Assembly: GCA_017508555.1 (NCBI GenBank)
Contig: JAFVYP010000077.1
Coordinates: 1 to 43,869 of the forward strand
Length of the DNA: 43,869 bases
Origin: Lentisphaeria bacterium
GTDB lineage: Bacteria; Verrucomicrobiota; Lentisphaeria; Victivallales; Victivallaceae
Direction of reading: 5' to 3'
Shown here: positions 9,182 through 17,663 of the stretch, piece after piece
Layout: the number at the start of each line of letters is the position of its first letter
How positions within the stretch are numbered: position 1 is the stretch's first letter
Notes under the pieces: generated by a model
The model's input: the letters and a program-made list of their open reading frames with translations, nothing else
The model's database searches: none
What the model was told of the DNA's origin: nothing
Translations under genes and position numbers: made by a program

Positions 9182-9200
9182 TACAAGGATGGATTTCAAT

Positions 9201-10091
9201 ATGTCAGCCAAAATTATCGACGGCAAAGCGATTGCCGCACAGATCAATGAAGAGACCAAAGCGATCATTTCCTCTCTGAAAGCCGAAGGAAAAGAGACGG
9301 CTCTGGCCGTGATCCTGGTGGGAGACGATCCCGCCTCCCAAGTCTATGTCCGCAACAAAGTGCGCACCTGTGAAGAGCTGGGGATCCGCAGCATCCACAA
9401 GGTCATGCCCGCAACTGCAACGACGGAAGAGGTGCTGGCGGTCATTGATGAACTCAACAACGATCCCGCCGTGGACGGTATCCTCGTCCAGTCCCCCCCG
9501 CCGCCGCAGGTGGATGAGGCCAAAGTCATTGAAGCGATCTCCCCCGACAAGGATGTGGACTGCTTCTCTGAACGCAATGTGGGCAGAGTCCTGATCAGCA
9601 ACAATGCCGTTCTCAAACCCTGGACCCCCTGGGGCGTCATCGAACTGCTCAAACGTTCCGGCGTGGAAACAAAAGGCAAACATGCCGTTGTCATCGGACG
9701 CTCCAACATCGTGGGAAAACCTCTGGCCGCCATGCTCATGCAGAAGGCTGAAGGCGCCAATGCCACTGTGACGGTCGTCCACTCCGGCACGAAGGATATC
9801 GAAAATTTCACCCGCAGCGCGGATATCCTCATCGCCGCCATCGGCAAACCGGAATTTGTCAAAGGCAATATGATCAAAGCCGGCGCCGCTGTGATCGACG
9901 TGGGCATCAACCGCATCTTTGATGAAAAACTCAACAAAAACCGTCTGGTGGGAGACGTGGACTTTGCCGCCGCAGCTGAGGTCGCCGGAGCCATCACCCC
10001 TGTTCCCGGCGGCGTGGGTCCCATGACGATCGCCATGCTTATGCGCAACGCGGCTTCAGCTTCTGCTTATTTCCATAAAAAGAACAAATGA
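9201..10091 (+). CDS. folD: Methylene-THF dehydrogenase/cyclohydrolase (FolD)
   Basis: It interconverts 5,10-methylene-, methenyl- and 10-formyl-tetrahydrofolate in one-carbon metabolism. The ATG at 9201 gives 296 aa; the ATG at 9189 is an alternative that adds 4 residues. The catalytic Lys motif 'YVRNK' is near residue 53, and the second signature 'PVPGGVGPMTIAML' is near 278. The usual 'VQLPLP' loop reads 'ILVQSPPPPQ' here, a mild variation. The Rossmann part has 'VVIGRSNIVGKP'. The stop overlaps queH by ATGA. Confidence 0.95.
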   Translation: MSAKIIDGKAIAAQINEETKAIISSLKAEGKETALAVILVGDDPASQVYVRNKVRTCEELGIRSIHKVMPATATTEEVLAVIDELNNDPAVDGILVQSPPPPQVDEAKVIEAISPDKDVDCFSERNVGRVLISNNAVLKPWTPWGVIELLKRSGVETKGKHAVVIGRSNIVGKPLAAMLMQKAEGANATVTVVHSGTKDIENFTRSADILIAAIGKPEFVKGNMIKAGAAVIDVGINRIFDEKLNKNRLVGDVDFAAAAEVAGAITPVPGGVGPMTIAMLMRNAASASAYFHKKNK

Positions 10092-10633
10092 GCTGCGAGG
10101 GATTCCTGCTTCATATCTGCTGCGCCCCCTGCGGAGGCGGATGTGTGGAACGGTTGAAACGGGAGGAAAACATCACCCCCCTCCTCTACTATTCCAACTC
10201 CAATTTGTGCAGCAAAGAGGAGTTTGACCGCCGTCTTGAGTCGGTCAGACTTCTGGCAGATTTCTACGGCTTGCGTCTGGAAGTCGATCCCTACGATCAT
10301 CAGGCCTGGCTCCAGGCCGTTGCCGGACTGGAGCAGGAACCTGAACGGGGCGCCAGATGCGCCAGGTGTTTTGCATGGAATCTTGCCCGCGCCTGCCAAA
10401 AGGCAAAAGAGCTGGGTGCGCATTTTGCCACGACACTGACGGTCAGTCCCATGAAAAACTCAAAGACCATCTTTGCCGCGGCAGAGGGAATGGAAAATTT
10501 CACGCCCTGGGACTTCAAGAAAAAAGAGGGATACAAACTATCCTGTGATATCGCTGCCCGGCTGGGATTTTACCGGCAGAATTTCTGCGGATGCGAATTT
10601 TCAAAACCGGCGGAAGAGAAAACAAAACAATAA
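10088..10633 (+). CDS. queH: Epoxyqueuosine reductase QueH
   Basis: QueH reduces epoxyqueuosine to queuosine in tRNA anticodons and is a non-homologous replacement for QueG. The 181-aa protein shows the family's cysteine pattern: 'HICCAPCGGGC' at the N-terminus, 'ARCARCF' in the middle and 'NFCGCEFS' near the end. These ligate the Fe-S cluster and metal. It is translationally coupled to folD (ATGA overlap), although the two act in different pathways. Confidence 0.92.
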   Translation: MSCEGFLLHICCAPCGGGCVERLKREENITPLLYYSNSNLCSKEEFDRRLESVRLLADFYGLRLEVDPYDHQAWLQAVAGLEQEPERGARCARCFAWNLARACQKAKELGAHFATTLTVSPMKNSKTIFAAAEGMENFTPWDFKKKEGYKLSCDIAARLGFYRQNFCGCEFSKPAEEKTKQ

Positions 10634-10657
10634 CATGGTATATGAAAGGATAACAAA

Positions 10658-11746
10658 ATGAAACATGATCTTCAAACGATTTCCGGTCTGTTCCGGATAC
10701 CGGGATTGTTTATTTCCGGTGAGCCTTACGGCACGGGACATATCAACGATACCTACAAAGTGACCTTCGACCAGAGCGGCACACGGGTCAACTACATCTT
10801 CCAGCGGATCAATCACAACGTTTTCAAACAGCCTGCCGCCGTGATGGAAAATATGTCGCGGGTCTGCACCCATCTGGGCCAGAAAAGCCGCGCCTGCGGT
10901 GACGCCCGGGGCGCCATTACCCTGATGACCTCTCAGAACGGCTCCTTTTACGCCAACGACCAGGAGGGCAATTTCTGGAGAGCCTACTGCTTTATCGAAA
11001 ATGCCCGCACCTTCGATATCATCGAATCTGCTGAACAGGCCCGTCTGGCCGCACAGGCTTTCGGACGTTTCCAGTGCGATCTGGTGGATATCCCCGGCGG
11101 ACGTCTCAACGATACCATCCCCAATTTCCACAACACCCCCTGGCGCATCGAAAATCTGGAAAAAGCCATCGCCGAAGATAAAATGGGACGCCTCAAAGAG
11201 GTGAAAAAAGAGGTGGATTTCATCCTTGAACGCAAAGAGGAATGCGGTATCCTTCTTGCCCTTAATGCCAAAGGGGAGATCCCTGAACGGATCACCCACA
11301 ACGATACCAAACTCAACAATGTTCTGCTGGATTCCGATACAGGCAAAGCCGTCTGCGTCATCGACCTGGATACCGTCATGCCCGGTCTGGTCCACAACGA
11401 CTTCGGCGATATGATCCGCACCAGCACCAGTCCCGCTCTTGAGGACGAAAAGGATCTTTCCAAAGTCTATATGCAGTTTGAGATGTTTGAAGCGCTTCTG
11501 CGGGGCTATCTGGAAAGTGCCGCGTCCTTCCTCACCCCTGCGGAAAAACATTACCTGCCCTTCAGCGGCAAGCTCATCACCCTTGAGATCGGCACAAGGT
11601 TCCTCACCGATTATCTGGAAGGCGATGTTTATTTCAAGGTCCACCGTGAAGGCCACAATCTTGACCGCTGCCGCACACAGATCAAACTGGTCCAGTCCAT
11701 TGAAGAGCAGTTTGACAAAATGATGAAACTTCTGGAAACCATTTAA
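10658..11746 (+). CDS. N-acetylhexosamine 1-kinase-like protein (NahK family)
   Basis: The 362-aa protein belongs to the aminoglycoside-phosphotransferase-like kinase fold and resembles bifidobacterial NahK along its whole length. Shared blocks are 'EPYGTGHINDTY' near the start, the catalytic loop 'THNDTKLNNVLLD', the metal-binding 'VIDLDTVMPG', then 'ALEDEKDLSKV' and 'FLTDYLEGDVYF'. NahK phosphorylates GlcNAc/GalNAc at C1 using ATP. The next gene, a UDP-hexose 4-epimerase, fits entry of amino sugars into the UDP-sugar pool. AAAGGA precedes the ATG. Substrate is inferred from remembered similarity. Confidence 0.8.
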   Translation: MKHDLQTISGLFRIPGLFISGEPYGTGHINDTYKVTFDQSGTRVNYIFQRINHNVFKQPAAVMENMSRVCTHLGQKSRACGDARGAITLMTSQNGSFYANDQEGNFWRAYCFIENARTFDIIESAEQARLAAQAFGRFQCDLVDIPGGRLNDTIPNFHNTPWRIENLEKAIAEDKMGRLKEVKKEVDFILERKEECGILLALNAKGEIPERITHNDTKLNNVLLDSDTGKAVCVIDLDTVMPGLVHNDFGDMIRTSTSPALEDEKDLSKVYMQFEMFEALLRGYLESAASFLTPAEKHYLPFSGKLITLEIGTRFLTDYLEGDVYFKVHREGHNLDRCRTQIKLVQSIEEQFDKMMKLLETI

Positions 11747-11761
11747 TCAAGGAGAACAAAA

Positions 11762-12676
11762 ATGCGTATTCTCGTTACCGGCGGTGCCGGCTTTATCGGC
11801 AGTCATCTGGTGGAGTATTTTCAGGGCAAAGCGGAGATCCGCGTTCTGGACAGCTTGAGGACCGGATATATGAAAAATCTGGATGGCTTTGATGTGGAAT
11901 TCATCAAGGGCGATATCCGCGACCGTGAGGTTGTCCGCAAAGCCATGGAGGGCGTGGACTACGTCTTCCACTTCGCCGCGCTCATCAGTGTTCCCGAATC
12001 CATGGAAAAGATTCAGGAGTGTGTGGATATCAATGTTAACGGCCTTCTGGTCGTTCTGGAAGAGGCCGCTGCCGCCGGTGTCAAAAAGCTCTGTTTCAGC
12101 ACCAGCGCCGCCATTTACGGCGACAATCCTGAAGTGCCCAAACGGGAGACCATGTATCCCGAACCCAAAAGTCCCTACGCCATCACCAAACTGGACGGCG
12201 AATACTACTGCGATATGTTCACCAAGACCGGCAGACTCCAGACTGCCTGTCTGCGTTATTTCAATGTGTTCGGTCCCCGTCAGGATCCCAAGAGCGCCTA
12301 TGCCGCCGCCGTTCCCATTTTCACAGCCAAAGCCGTTGCCGGTGAACCGCTCACCATCTACGGCGACGGCGAACAGACCCGGGATTTCATCTATGTCAAG
12401 GACATTGTGGCCGCCAACGTCTTTATGGCCATGAATGACTTCACCGGCGTCTATAACATCGCTTACGGCAAACGCATCACCATCAATGATCTGGTGAAAC
12501 TCATCAAAAACGTGACCAATTCCAGCTCCGAGATCGTCTATCTGCCTGAACGTGCCGGAGACGTGAAACACTCCATGGCCGCCGTTGATAAACTCAATGC
12601 CACTGGTTTCAAACCCGGTTTTGACTTTGATGCCGGTATGAAGGCCACTGTGGAATTTTTCAAATCCCGGAAGTGA
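11762..12676 (+). CDS. UDP-glucose/UDP-GlcNAc 4-epimerase-like SDR
   Basis: The 304-aa protein is an extended short-chain dehydrogenase that inverts C4 of a UDP-hexose. It has the NAD motif 'TGGAGFIGS' at residue 7, the catalytic Ser in 'FSTSAAIYG' and the Y-x3-K in 'SPYAITK'. The segment 'RYFNVFGPRQDPKSAYAA' is of the type seen in UDP-N-acetylhexosamine epimerases (WbpP-like), so UDP-GlcNAc/UDP-GalNAc is likely alongside UDP-Glc/Gal. AAGGAG precedes the ATG. It is paired with the NahK-like kinase 15 bp upstream, and its stop overlaps the next gene (GTGA). Confidence 0.88.
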   Translation: MRILVTGGAGFIGSHLVEYFQGKAEIRVLDSLRTGYMKNLDGFDVEFIKGDIRDREVVRKAMEGVDYVFHFAALISVPESMEKIQECVDINVNGLLVVLEEAAAAGVKKLCFSTSAAIYGDNPEVPKRETMYPEPKSPYAITKLDGEYYCDMFTKTGRLQTACLRYFNVFGPRQDPKSAYAAAVPIFTAKAVAGEPLTIYGDGEQTRDFIYVKDIVAANVFMAMNDFTGVYNIAYGKRITINDLVKLIKNVTNSSSEIVYLPERAGDVKHSMAAVDKLNATGFKPGFDFDAGMKATVEFFKSRK

Positions 12677-13920
12677 TCAAAAACTATCACACCATCATCT
12701 GCGGTTCAGGTCCGGCGGGCCTGGCCGCAGCTTTCAGTTCCGTCCATGCCGGAAGAAGGACCCTTCTTGTTGAAAAGGCCCCTTTTCCGGGAGGGAAACT
12801 GCCTGTTTCCGGCAGCGGAAAATGCAACTTTTCCAACACACTCCCGGAGGAGCTTTTCATGGCCTCTTTCGGCAGGAACGGACGCTTTATGACAGAGGCC
12901 TTGCGCCTGTTCGGAAGAGAACAGCTTCTGGAACATCTTTCCCGCAGAAAAGTCCCGCAGATCATCGTGGATGACCTCTATTACTTCCCCGCCTCTCTCA
13001 AGGCTTCGGATATCCGTGATGCCTTTCTCACCCCCGCACTGGAACAGGGGCTTATCCTCAAAACAGGAACGGAAATAGCGCATCTTGATCTGGAAAACGG
13101 CCGTATCCGGGGTGTTGTGCTGACCGGCGGCACCCGCCTTGCCTGCGAAAAATTCATTCTCTGTTCCGGCGGTACTGCCATGCTCCCCCGGGGAACGGCG
13201 GCCAACGGCCTCGCTCTCGTCCGGGAGGCCGGACATAAGATCACGCCCCCCCTGCCCGCCATGGCGCCCCTTTTTCTGGCGCAGGAGGGCCTCAAACAGC
13301 TGGCAGGTCTCTCTCTGCCTGAAGCGGTCATATCCCTTGTCTGCGGCAACATTTCCCTCCAGAGCAGAGGGACGCTGCTGTTTACCCATGACGGCCTCTC
13401 GGGCATGGCGGCACTCAACTGTTCCGATACAGCTTACCGCTGTTTTGAAAACAAACCTGAAAAGCTGAAAATAACCGTCAATTTTGCTCCGGATATGACA
13501 TTTTCAGATTACTGCGCTTTTCTGGAGCAGATCAGAAAACAAGAGCCTGAAAAACTTCTGAAAACAGCTTTGTCGGCCCTCTTTCCCCGGGCGCTGGCAG
13601 CGGAGCTGTGTGCCGCAGGCGGCCTTACGGAAACAAAGGCAAAAGAGCTGAAAAATAATCAGAAAGAGCCTTTTGCCAAACTGTTGAGCGCCTTTCCTCT
13701 GGTTCTGGAAAAACTTTCTCCCATGGAAAAAGCCATGGCCATGTCCGGCGGCGTCAGTTTGAAGGAGACAGATCCCTGCACCATGCAGAGCCGTCTGGTC
13801 AAGGGGCTGTTTTTTGCCGGAGAGATCCTGGATCTCACCGGTCCCTGCGGCGGCTTCAATATCCAGTTCGCCCTCTCTTCAGGCTATCTGGCGGGCTTCA
13901 GTCCAAACACGGCAGAGTAA
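12673..13920 (+). CDS. HI0933/YhiN-family flavoprotein
   Basis: The 415-aa protein is a predicted FAD-dependent oxidoreductase. It has an N-terminal dinucleotide motif 'TIICGSGPAGLAAAFSSVHAG', followed by 'GKLPVSGSGKCNFSN', the hallmark of the HI0933 family. A second conserved block lies near the C-terminus ('GLFFAGEILDLTGPCGGFNIQFALSSGYLAG'). The physiological substrate of the family is unknown. Translation starts at a GTG overlapping the epimerase stop. The 3' end overlaps the convergent CocE-like gene by 23 bp, with no terminator visible between them. Confidence 0.9.
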   Translation: MIKNYHTIICGSGPAGLAAAFSSVHAGRRTLLVEKAPFPGGKLPVSGSGKCNFSNTLPEELFMASFGRNGRFMTEALRLFGREQLLEHLSRRKVPQIIVDDLYYFPASLKASDIRDAFLTPALEQGLILKTGTEIAHLDLENGRIRGVVLTGGTRLACEKFILCSGGTAMLPRGTAANGLALVREAGHKITPPLPAMAPLFLAQEGLKQLAGLSLPEAVISLVCGNISLQSRGTLLFTHDGLSGMAALNCSDTAYRCFENKPEKLKITVNFAPDMTFSDYCAFLEQIRKQEPEKLLKTALSALFPRALAAELCAAGGLTETKAKELKNNQKEPFAKLLSAFPLVLEKLSPMEKAMAMSGGVSLKETDPCTMQSRLVKGLFFAGEILDLTGPCGGFNIQFALSSGYLAGFSPNTAE

Positions 13921-15595
13921 GATATGCCGGGTGTTCCCCGTCGTGATAAACGGTGTGACGCGAAACAAACAGCTTCGTATCTTCAAAAAGCATCTTGCCG
14001 GAGTTGGCATTCCGGTCAAAGGCGGGAAAATGCTGTCCGCTGATCTCAAGCCGCAGAGCGCAGCCCGGAACGATCTTGAAGGCCGTGGGAGAAAAACAAA
14101 TTTCAAAATCATATTTTTTCCCCGGTTCCAGCATCTCCACCTGAGGCATATTCCTGAAGCGCGCCCGCAGCATGCCTCTGGCAAGCAGCATGGCTTTGCC
14201 TTCGGGCGTCACCCATGACAGCACCGCGGCAAAATCCGTATCAGGCGTGGAAACCTCTGCTGTAAAGGCAAGTTTGATATGGCCGGCAACGGTCAGGGGA
14301 GAGGTCAGAATCTGCGTCGTATAGACCAGCACATCACTGCGTTTCTGCTGGGGGGTCCTGTCGTAACAGCCGAGACTGATGTTATCCCCTCCATCGCTCA
14401 AAACGGGAGCGGCGGGATCGCTCACATAAACATCGCACAGCTCTTTCTGCGGCGGGATCTCCGACAAGATCCCGCTGCCGGAACAGCTGTTGGCATCACC
14501 GCCGCTGTGAAGATAAAGTCTGCGTTCTCTTGTTCCCGCAGGCGGCCATACTTCCGACGCATACCATTTATTTTCACAGAGCATATAATATCTGACCGCA
14601 GGTTCCGCCGGCAGAGGATCTTTTTCCGGCGCTTTGAGCTGGTTGAAAATAAACCGTTCGCGCCATCTGTTGATATGGCGGTAATCGCAGGTCTTGCCGA
14701 AAAGATCCGGATTGAGCAATCCGGCATGTCCCCAGGGACCGATAACCATGCGGGTAAACTGGCGGGCCGCTGCGCTCTTGGCCGCGCTTTTCATCAGCAG
14801 AAAACTTTCAACGCTCTCACTGATAAAGGGATCGAACCATCCGCCGGTGATATAGGCAGGGGCGGTAAAAGATTTGAATTTTTCCTGATACCGGCAAAGA
14901 TTTTTCCAGGGTTCCCGTCCGGTCAGAAGAAATTTCCGGAAGGGGGAAAGCACCGGATATCCGGCAGATCTATCCGCCTCCACCGGCGGCAGATGATACG
15001 CCGTTTTCATGGCATTGTAATCCGGAGCGCCGCTGTAACCGTACTTTCTTCTGTGGTGCATGGAAAGCATCCAGTTGACGGAAAATCCCAAACTGGCGGC
15101 ACCGCCAGGACGGGAACTGCCGATACAGCTGTAAATGGGAGCCACATGAGGCGTCACAGCGGTCAGCAGCCCCTCGCCGGCCATCTGGGCGCACCACTGG
15201 ACAAAACCCGGATAACTGCCCCCTGTCATGGCGCATCTGCCGTTGTACCAGGGCTGTTTTTTGAGCCAGAGGAGGGTATCGCAAGCGTCATTGATCTCAT
15301 ATTCTCCGTCAGCGGGATCGAAAACGCCTTCACTCCATCCGGTTCCCCGGCAGGCCTGTATGATAAAGATGATCCCCCGCTTGAGGGCGGGCGCATAGGG
15401 ATACCCCATTTCCGTTGTCCGGGTATAGGGGGTGCGGAGCAGCAGCACACTCCTCTTCCCTTTCAATTCAGGCGGAAAGTAAATGATCGTCTGCAATTTC
15501 ACCCCGTCCCGCATCGGCAGACGTAAAATTTTGATATCGCTGGTGGTGTCGCAAGGCTCTGCCAGATCGGTCACATGATAGGGGTCTTTGCTCAT
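13898..15595 (-). CDS. CocE/NonD-family serine hydrolase
   Basis: The 565-aa protein is an alpha/beta hydrolase of the X-prolyl dipeptidyl-peptidase/cocaine-esterase family. Triad parts are visible: nucleophile in 'TGGSYPGFVQW', acid in 'GGWFDPF' and His in 'GPWGHAG'. A C-terminal jelly-roll domain follows (about 370-565). No signal peptide is seen. The ATG at 15595 overlaps the waaP stop (ATGA), so translation is coupled to the LPS-core genes; an acyl ester or peptide target there is speculation. The 3' end overlaps the opposite-strand flavoprotein gene. Confidence 0.88.
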   Translation of the reverse strand: MSKDPYHVTDLAEPCDTTSDIKILRLPMRDGVKLQTIIYFPPELKGKRSVLLLRTPYTRTTEMGYPYAPALKRGIIFIIQACRGTGWSEGVFDPADGEYEINDACDTLLWLKKQPWYNGRCAMTGGSYPGFVQWCAQMAGEGLLTAVTPHVAPIYSCIGSSRPGGAASLGFSVNWMLSMHHRRKYGYSGAPDYNAMKTAYHLPPVEADRSAGYPVLSPFRKFLLTGREPWKNLCRYQEKFKSFTAPAYITGGWFDPFISESVESFLLMKSAAKSAAARQFTRMVIGPWGHAGLLNPDLFGKTCDYRHINRWRERFIFNQLKAPEKDPLPAEPAVRYYMLCENKWYASEVWPPAGTRERRLYLHSGGDANSCSGSGILSEIPPQKELCDVYVSDPAAPVLSDGGDNISLGCYDRTPQQKRSDVLVYTTQILTSPLTVAGHIKLAFTAEVSTPDTDFAAVLSWVTPEGKAMLLARGMLRARFRNMPQVEMLEPGKKYDFEICFSPTAFKIVPGCALRLEISGQHFPAFDRNANSGKMLFEDTKLFVSRHTVYHDGEHPAYLTLPCLD

Positions 15596-16392
15596 TTTTG
15601 ATCCTTCTGATATGCCGGAATCCGGCCGAATTCTTTGATATAAAGTTTTCTTGCTGTGCGCTCCACGTCGCGCCAGAAATGCGGCATGCCGCAGCACTCA
15701 GGACAAACCCGCCTGTAAACAGCCATGAACCGCAGTCTGTCCCGCCGGGAAAGTCCCGCATCCATGCTGGAAAAGAAAAGACCTGCCGTATCTTTGATAT
15801 GGTAATGGTAAGGCACTTTTTTACGCTGACGGGCCCGATGCAGGTCGATCACATAAACGGCCGGATCATTTTCCAAAGTATTTTTATCCGCCAGATAGTG
15901 GCAGATGTAGCAGTCACAGTGATTGATGCCGATATGGTGCATCCTGCCTGCGCTTTCAGCAATACGGGCAATCAGTTTGCGCCGGAGCTGCGGAGAGACG
16001 CCTGAAGCGGCCAGCTCCTCGCAGCTTATCATATTTTCCAGTTCGCAGGTGATGAGAAAAGATTCCTGTCTGGCCGGATTTTTCCCTCTGCGTCCGAAGG
16101 CGGCAGGCGTCATAGTGGGTATTCCCGCCGCATGCAGCGCCCTCAGCGCATCAAATTCATTGGCAGCTCCCAGAACAGGCCGTTTGAACTGAAAAAGATT
16201 TTTCAGGATCTCCCGCCAGCCGACGCCCCGGTGGATCTTGCAGAAAAATCCCCGCCCTTCCGCTTCAAAACGGAAGGTCTTTCTTGTTTTCACATGACGG
16301 AACAACTCCCCTTCGATCTTGTTGACCTCCTCAAAGGGATCGCGTCCCTGCCAGAGAGCCTGAAAAAAGGGGTCCAGTTCGATTTGCGTCAT
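15592..16392 (-). CDS. waaP: LPS core heptose(I) kinase (WaaP/RfaP)
   Basis: WaaP phosphorylates heptose I of the inner LPS core on the cytoplasmic side. The 266-aa product keeps the family blocks: 'KIHRGVGWREILKNL' (ATP-binding Lys region), 'KRPVLGAANEFDAL', catalytic 'INHCDCYICHYL' and 'VIDLHRARQRKKVP' (metal-binding DLH). Where enteric WaaP has HRD, this one has HCD; the catalytic Asp is kept. It starts in a 4-bp overlap with the waaG-like gene, and the pair is a typical LPS core unit. Confidence 0.93.
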   Translation of the reverse strand: MTQIELDPFFQALWQGRDPFEEVNKIEGELFRHVKTRKTFRFEAEGRGFFCKIHRGVGWREILKNLFQFKRPVLGAANEFDALRALHAAGIPTMTPAAFGRRGKNPARQESFLITCELENMISCEELAASGVSPQLRRKLIARIAESAGRMHHIGINHCDCYICHYLADKNTLENDPAVYVIDLHRARQRKKVPYHYHIKDTAGLFFSSMDAGLSRRDRLRFMAVYRRVCPECCGMPHFWRDVERTARKLYIKEFGRIPAYQKDQK

Positions 16393-17513
16393 TTGGAATG
16401 TTTCCCTGTAATGATATCAGCGGCCACTTCAAAGCGGCGTTCAACATCCATTTCCGTACCGATGGCAATAGCCTCGCGGGTCATTTCCTCCAGCTTGGAG
16501 GGGGTTGACAGCAAAAGACGCAGAGCCCGGTTGAACGTCACCTGACGGAAGGGGGCGGGGATCAGCATGCTGTCTGCTTCAACGATCTCTCTGGCCCAGC
16601 CGCCGGAGGAGGAAGCAAGGACCGGAACACCGGCATAAAGGGCTTCCAGCGGCGCCGTTCCGGCGGCCTCTCCGCGGGCGGGATGCAGCAGAAGATCAGA
16701 GCCGAGGATCAGATCATTGAGTTCATTGTCGATCAGGGTAAAGCGCACTCTGTCTTTGACGCCCGCCCAGTCAGCCAGACGGCGCATGGCACTGACATTG
16801 CCGCTGCCGGCAAGAACCAGCTGGGTCCGTTCCTGAAGTTCCGGCGGCAGCGAGGCCAGCGCAGCGATTGCGCGGTCCGCTCCGGCGATCCGGAAATTGC
16901 CGATCACAAGAAGAAGGATATCCTTTTCCGTCAATTCAAGTTCTTCCCTGATACGGGCGCGGCGTTCAGGGGCATCTGCAGGCCGGCCGCAGCCGGAGGG
17001 AATATCAGGAGGCAGTTTGAAAAAACGTTTGTCAGGCGTCCCGTAAGAGGCCTGATACTCCTTTTTCTGCGAAGCGGAAATGTAGAGGATACAGGTCTTG
17101 GCTTTGGGACGGAACACCCGTTTTTCCAAAGCCAGATTAAAACGGTAACGGGGCGTAAGACGGCGCAGAAAGGCCAGACCGGAAATCGGTGTCGCGGCAA
17201 TGCAACGGGTCGTCGCATAATAAAAATCCGCACCGGGAATACGGTTGAAGGCCACAAGAATATCCGGCTTATCCACCTTGAGGGCCTCATGGAGCGTTCT
17301 GACAAATTTACCGGCCCGCCGCGCATTGCCCCAGTGGGCTCCCGGCAGGACTTTCACCTGAATGTAATCCGGCAGCGTGGAACCTGCGGCAATCACACGG
17401 CAGTAAAGCGTGATCCGGTGCCCCCGGGCATGCAATTCTTCGGCCAGCAGAACGACATCCTGCGGAAATGTTTTGGCGGAACTGTATTTGAAACAGGCTA
17501 AAGCAATATTCAT
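16389..17513 (-). CDS. waaG: WaaG-like LPS core glycosyltransferase (GT4)
   Basis: The 374-aa retaining glycosyltransferase of family GT4 most resembles WaaG, which adds the first outer-core hexose to heptose II. It starts 'MNIALACFKYS' and has 'GNFRIAGADRAIAALASLP', matching the WaaG motif with KG replaced by AG. The donor-binding E-x7-E is in 'HPARGEAAGTAPLEALYAGVPVLAS'. The ATG at 17513 is used; a TTG at 17531 would add six residues, and neither has a strong ribosome site. It heads a waaG-waaP-CocE unit. Confidence 0.88.
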   Translation of the reverse strand: MNIALACFKYSSAKTFPQDVVLLAEELHARGHRITLYCRVIAAGSTLPDYIQVKVLPGAHWGNARRAGKFVRTLHEALKVDKPDILVAFNRIPGADFYYATTRCIAATPISGLAFLRRLTPRYRFNLALEKRVFRPKAKTCILYISASQKKEYQASYGTPDKRFFKLPPDIPSGCGRPADAPERRARIREELELTEKDILLLVIGNFRIAGADRAIAALASLPPELQERTQLVLAGSGNVSAMRRLADWAGVKDRVRFTLIDNELNDLILGSDLLLHPARGEAAGTAPLEALYAGVPVLASSSGGWAREIVEADSMLIPAPFRQVTFNRALRLLLSTPSKLEEMTREAIAIGTEMDVERRFEVAADIITGKHSK

Positions 17514-17579
17514 AGTCGGCAGAAGGATCAAAAAATACGGATAAAGGTTTGAAAAAATTTCAGCGGCAAAGAATACGGA

Positions 17580-17613
17580 CGGAGCAGACGGAAAATTTTT
17601 TCCATCTGCTCCG
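17580..17613. terminator. Long inverted repeat between purC and waaG
   Basis: The arms 17580-17595 and 17598-17613 pair over 16 bp with one mismatch and a 2-nt loop. The core of the arms is CGGAGCAGA / TCTGCTCCG, joined by an A/T-rich centre GGAAAA-tt-TTTTCC. It lies about 50 bp beyond the purC stop and 67 bp before the waaG start. It could end rplU-purC transcription or bind a regulator; a clean U-run directly after the stem is lacking. Confidence 0.5.
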
Positions 17614-17663
17614 GCATTTCACAACTGATCGGTATTGTCATGACCTTTACCGTGTTGTATCGC

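Noticed and set aside
14279-15526. 415-codon plus-strand frame opposite the CocE-like gene
   Set aside because: Shadow of the hydrolase gene; no start signal and no recognisable domain.
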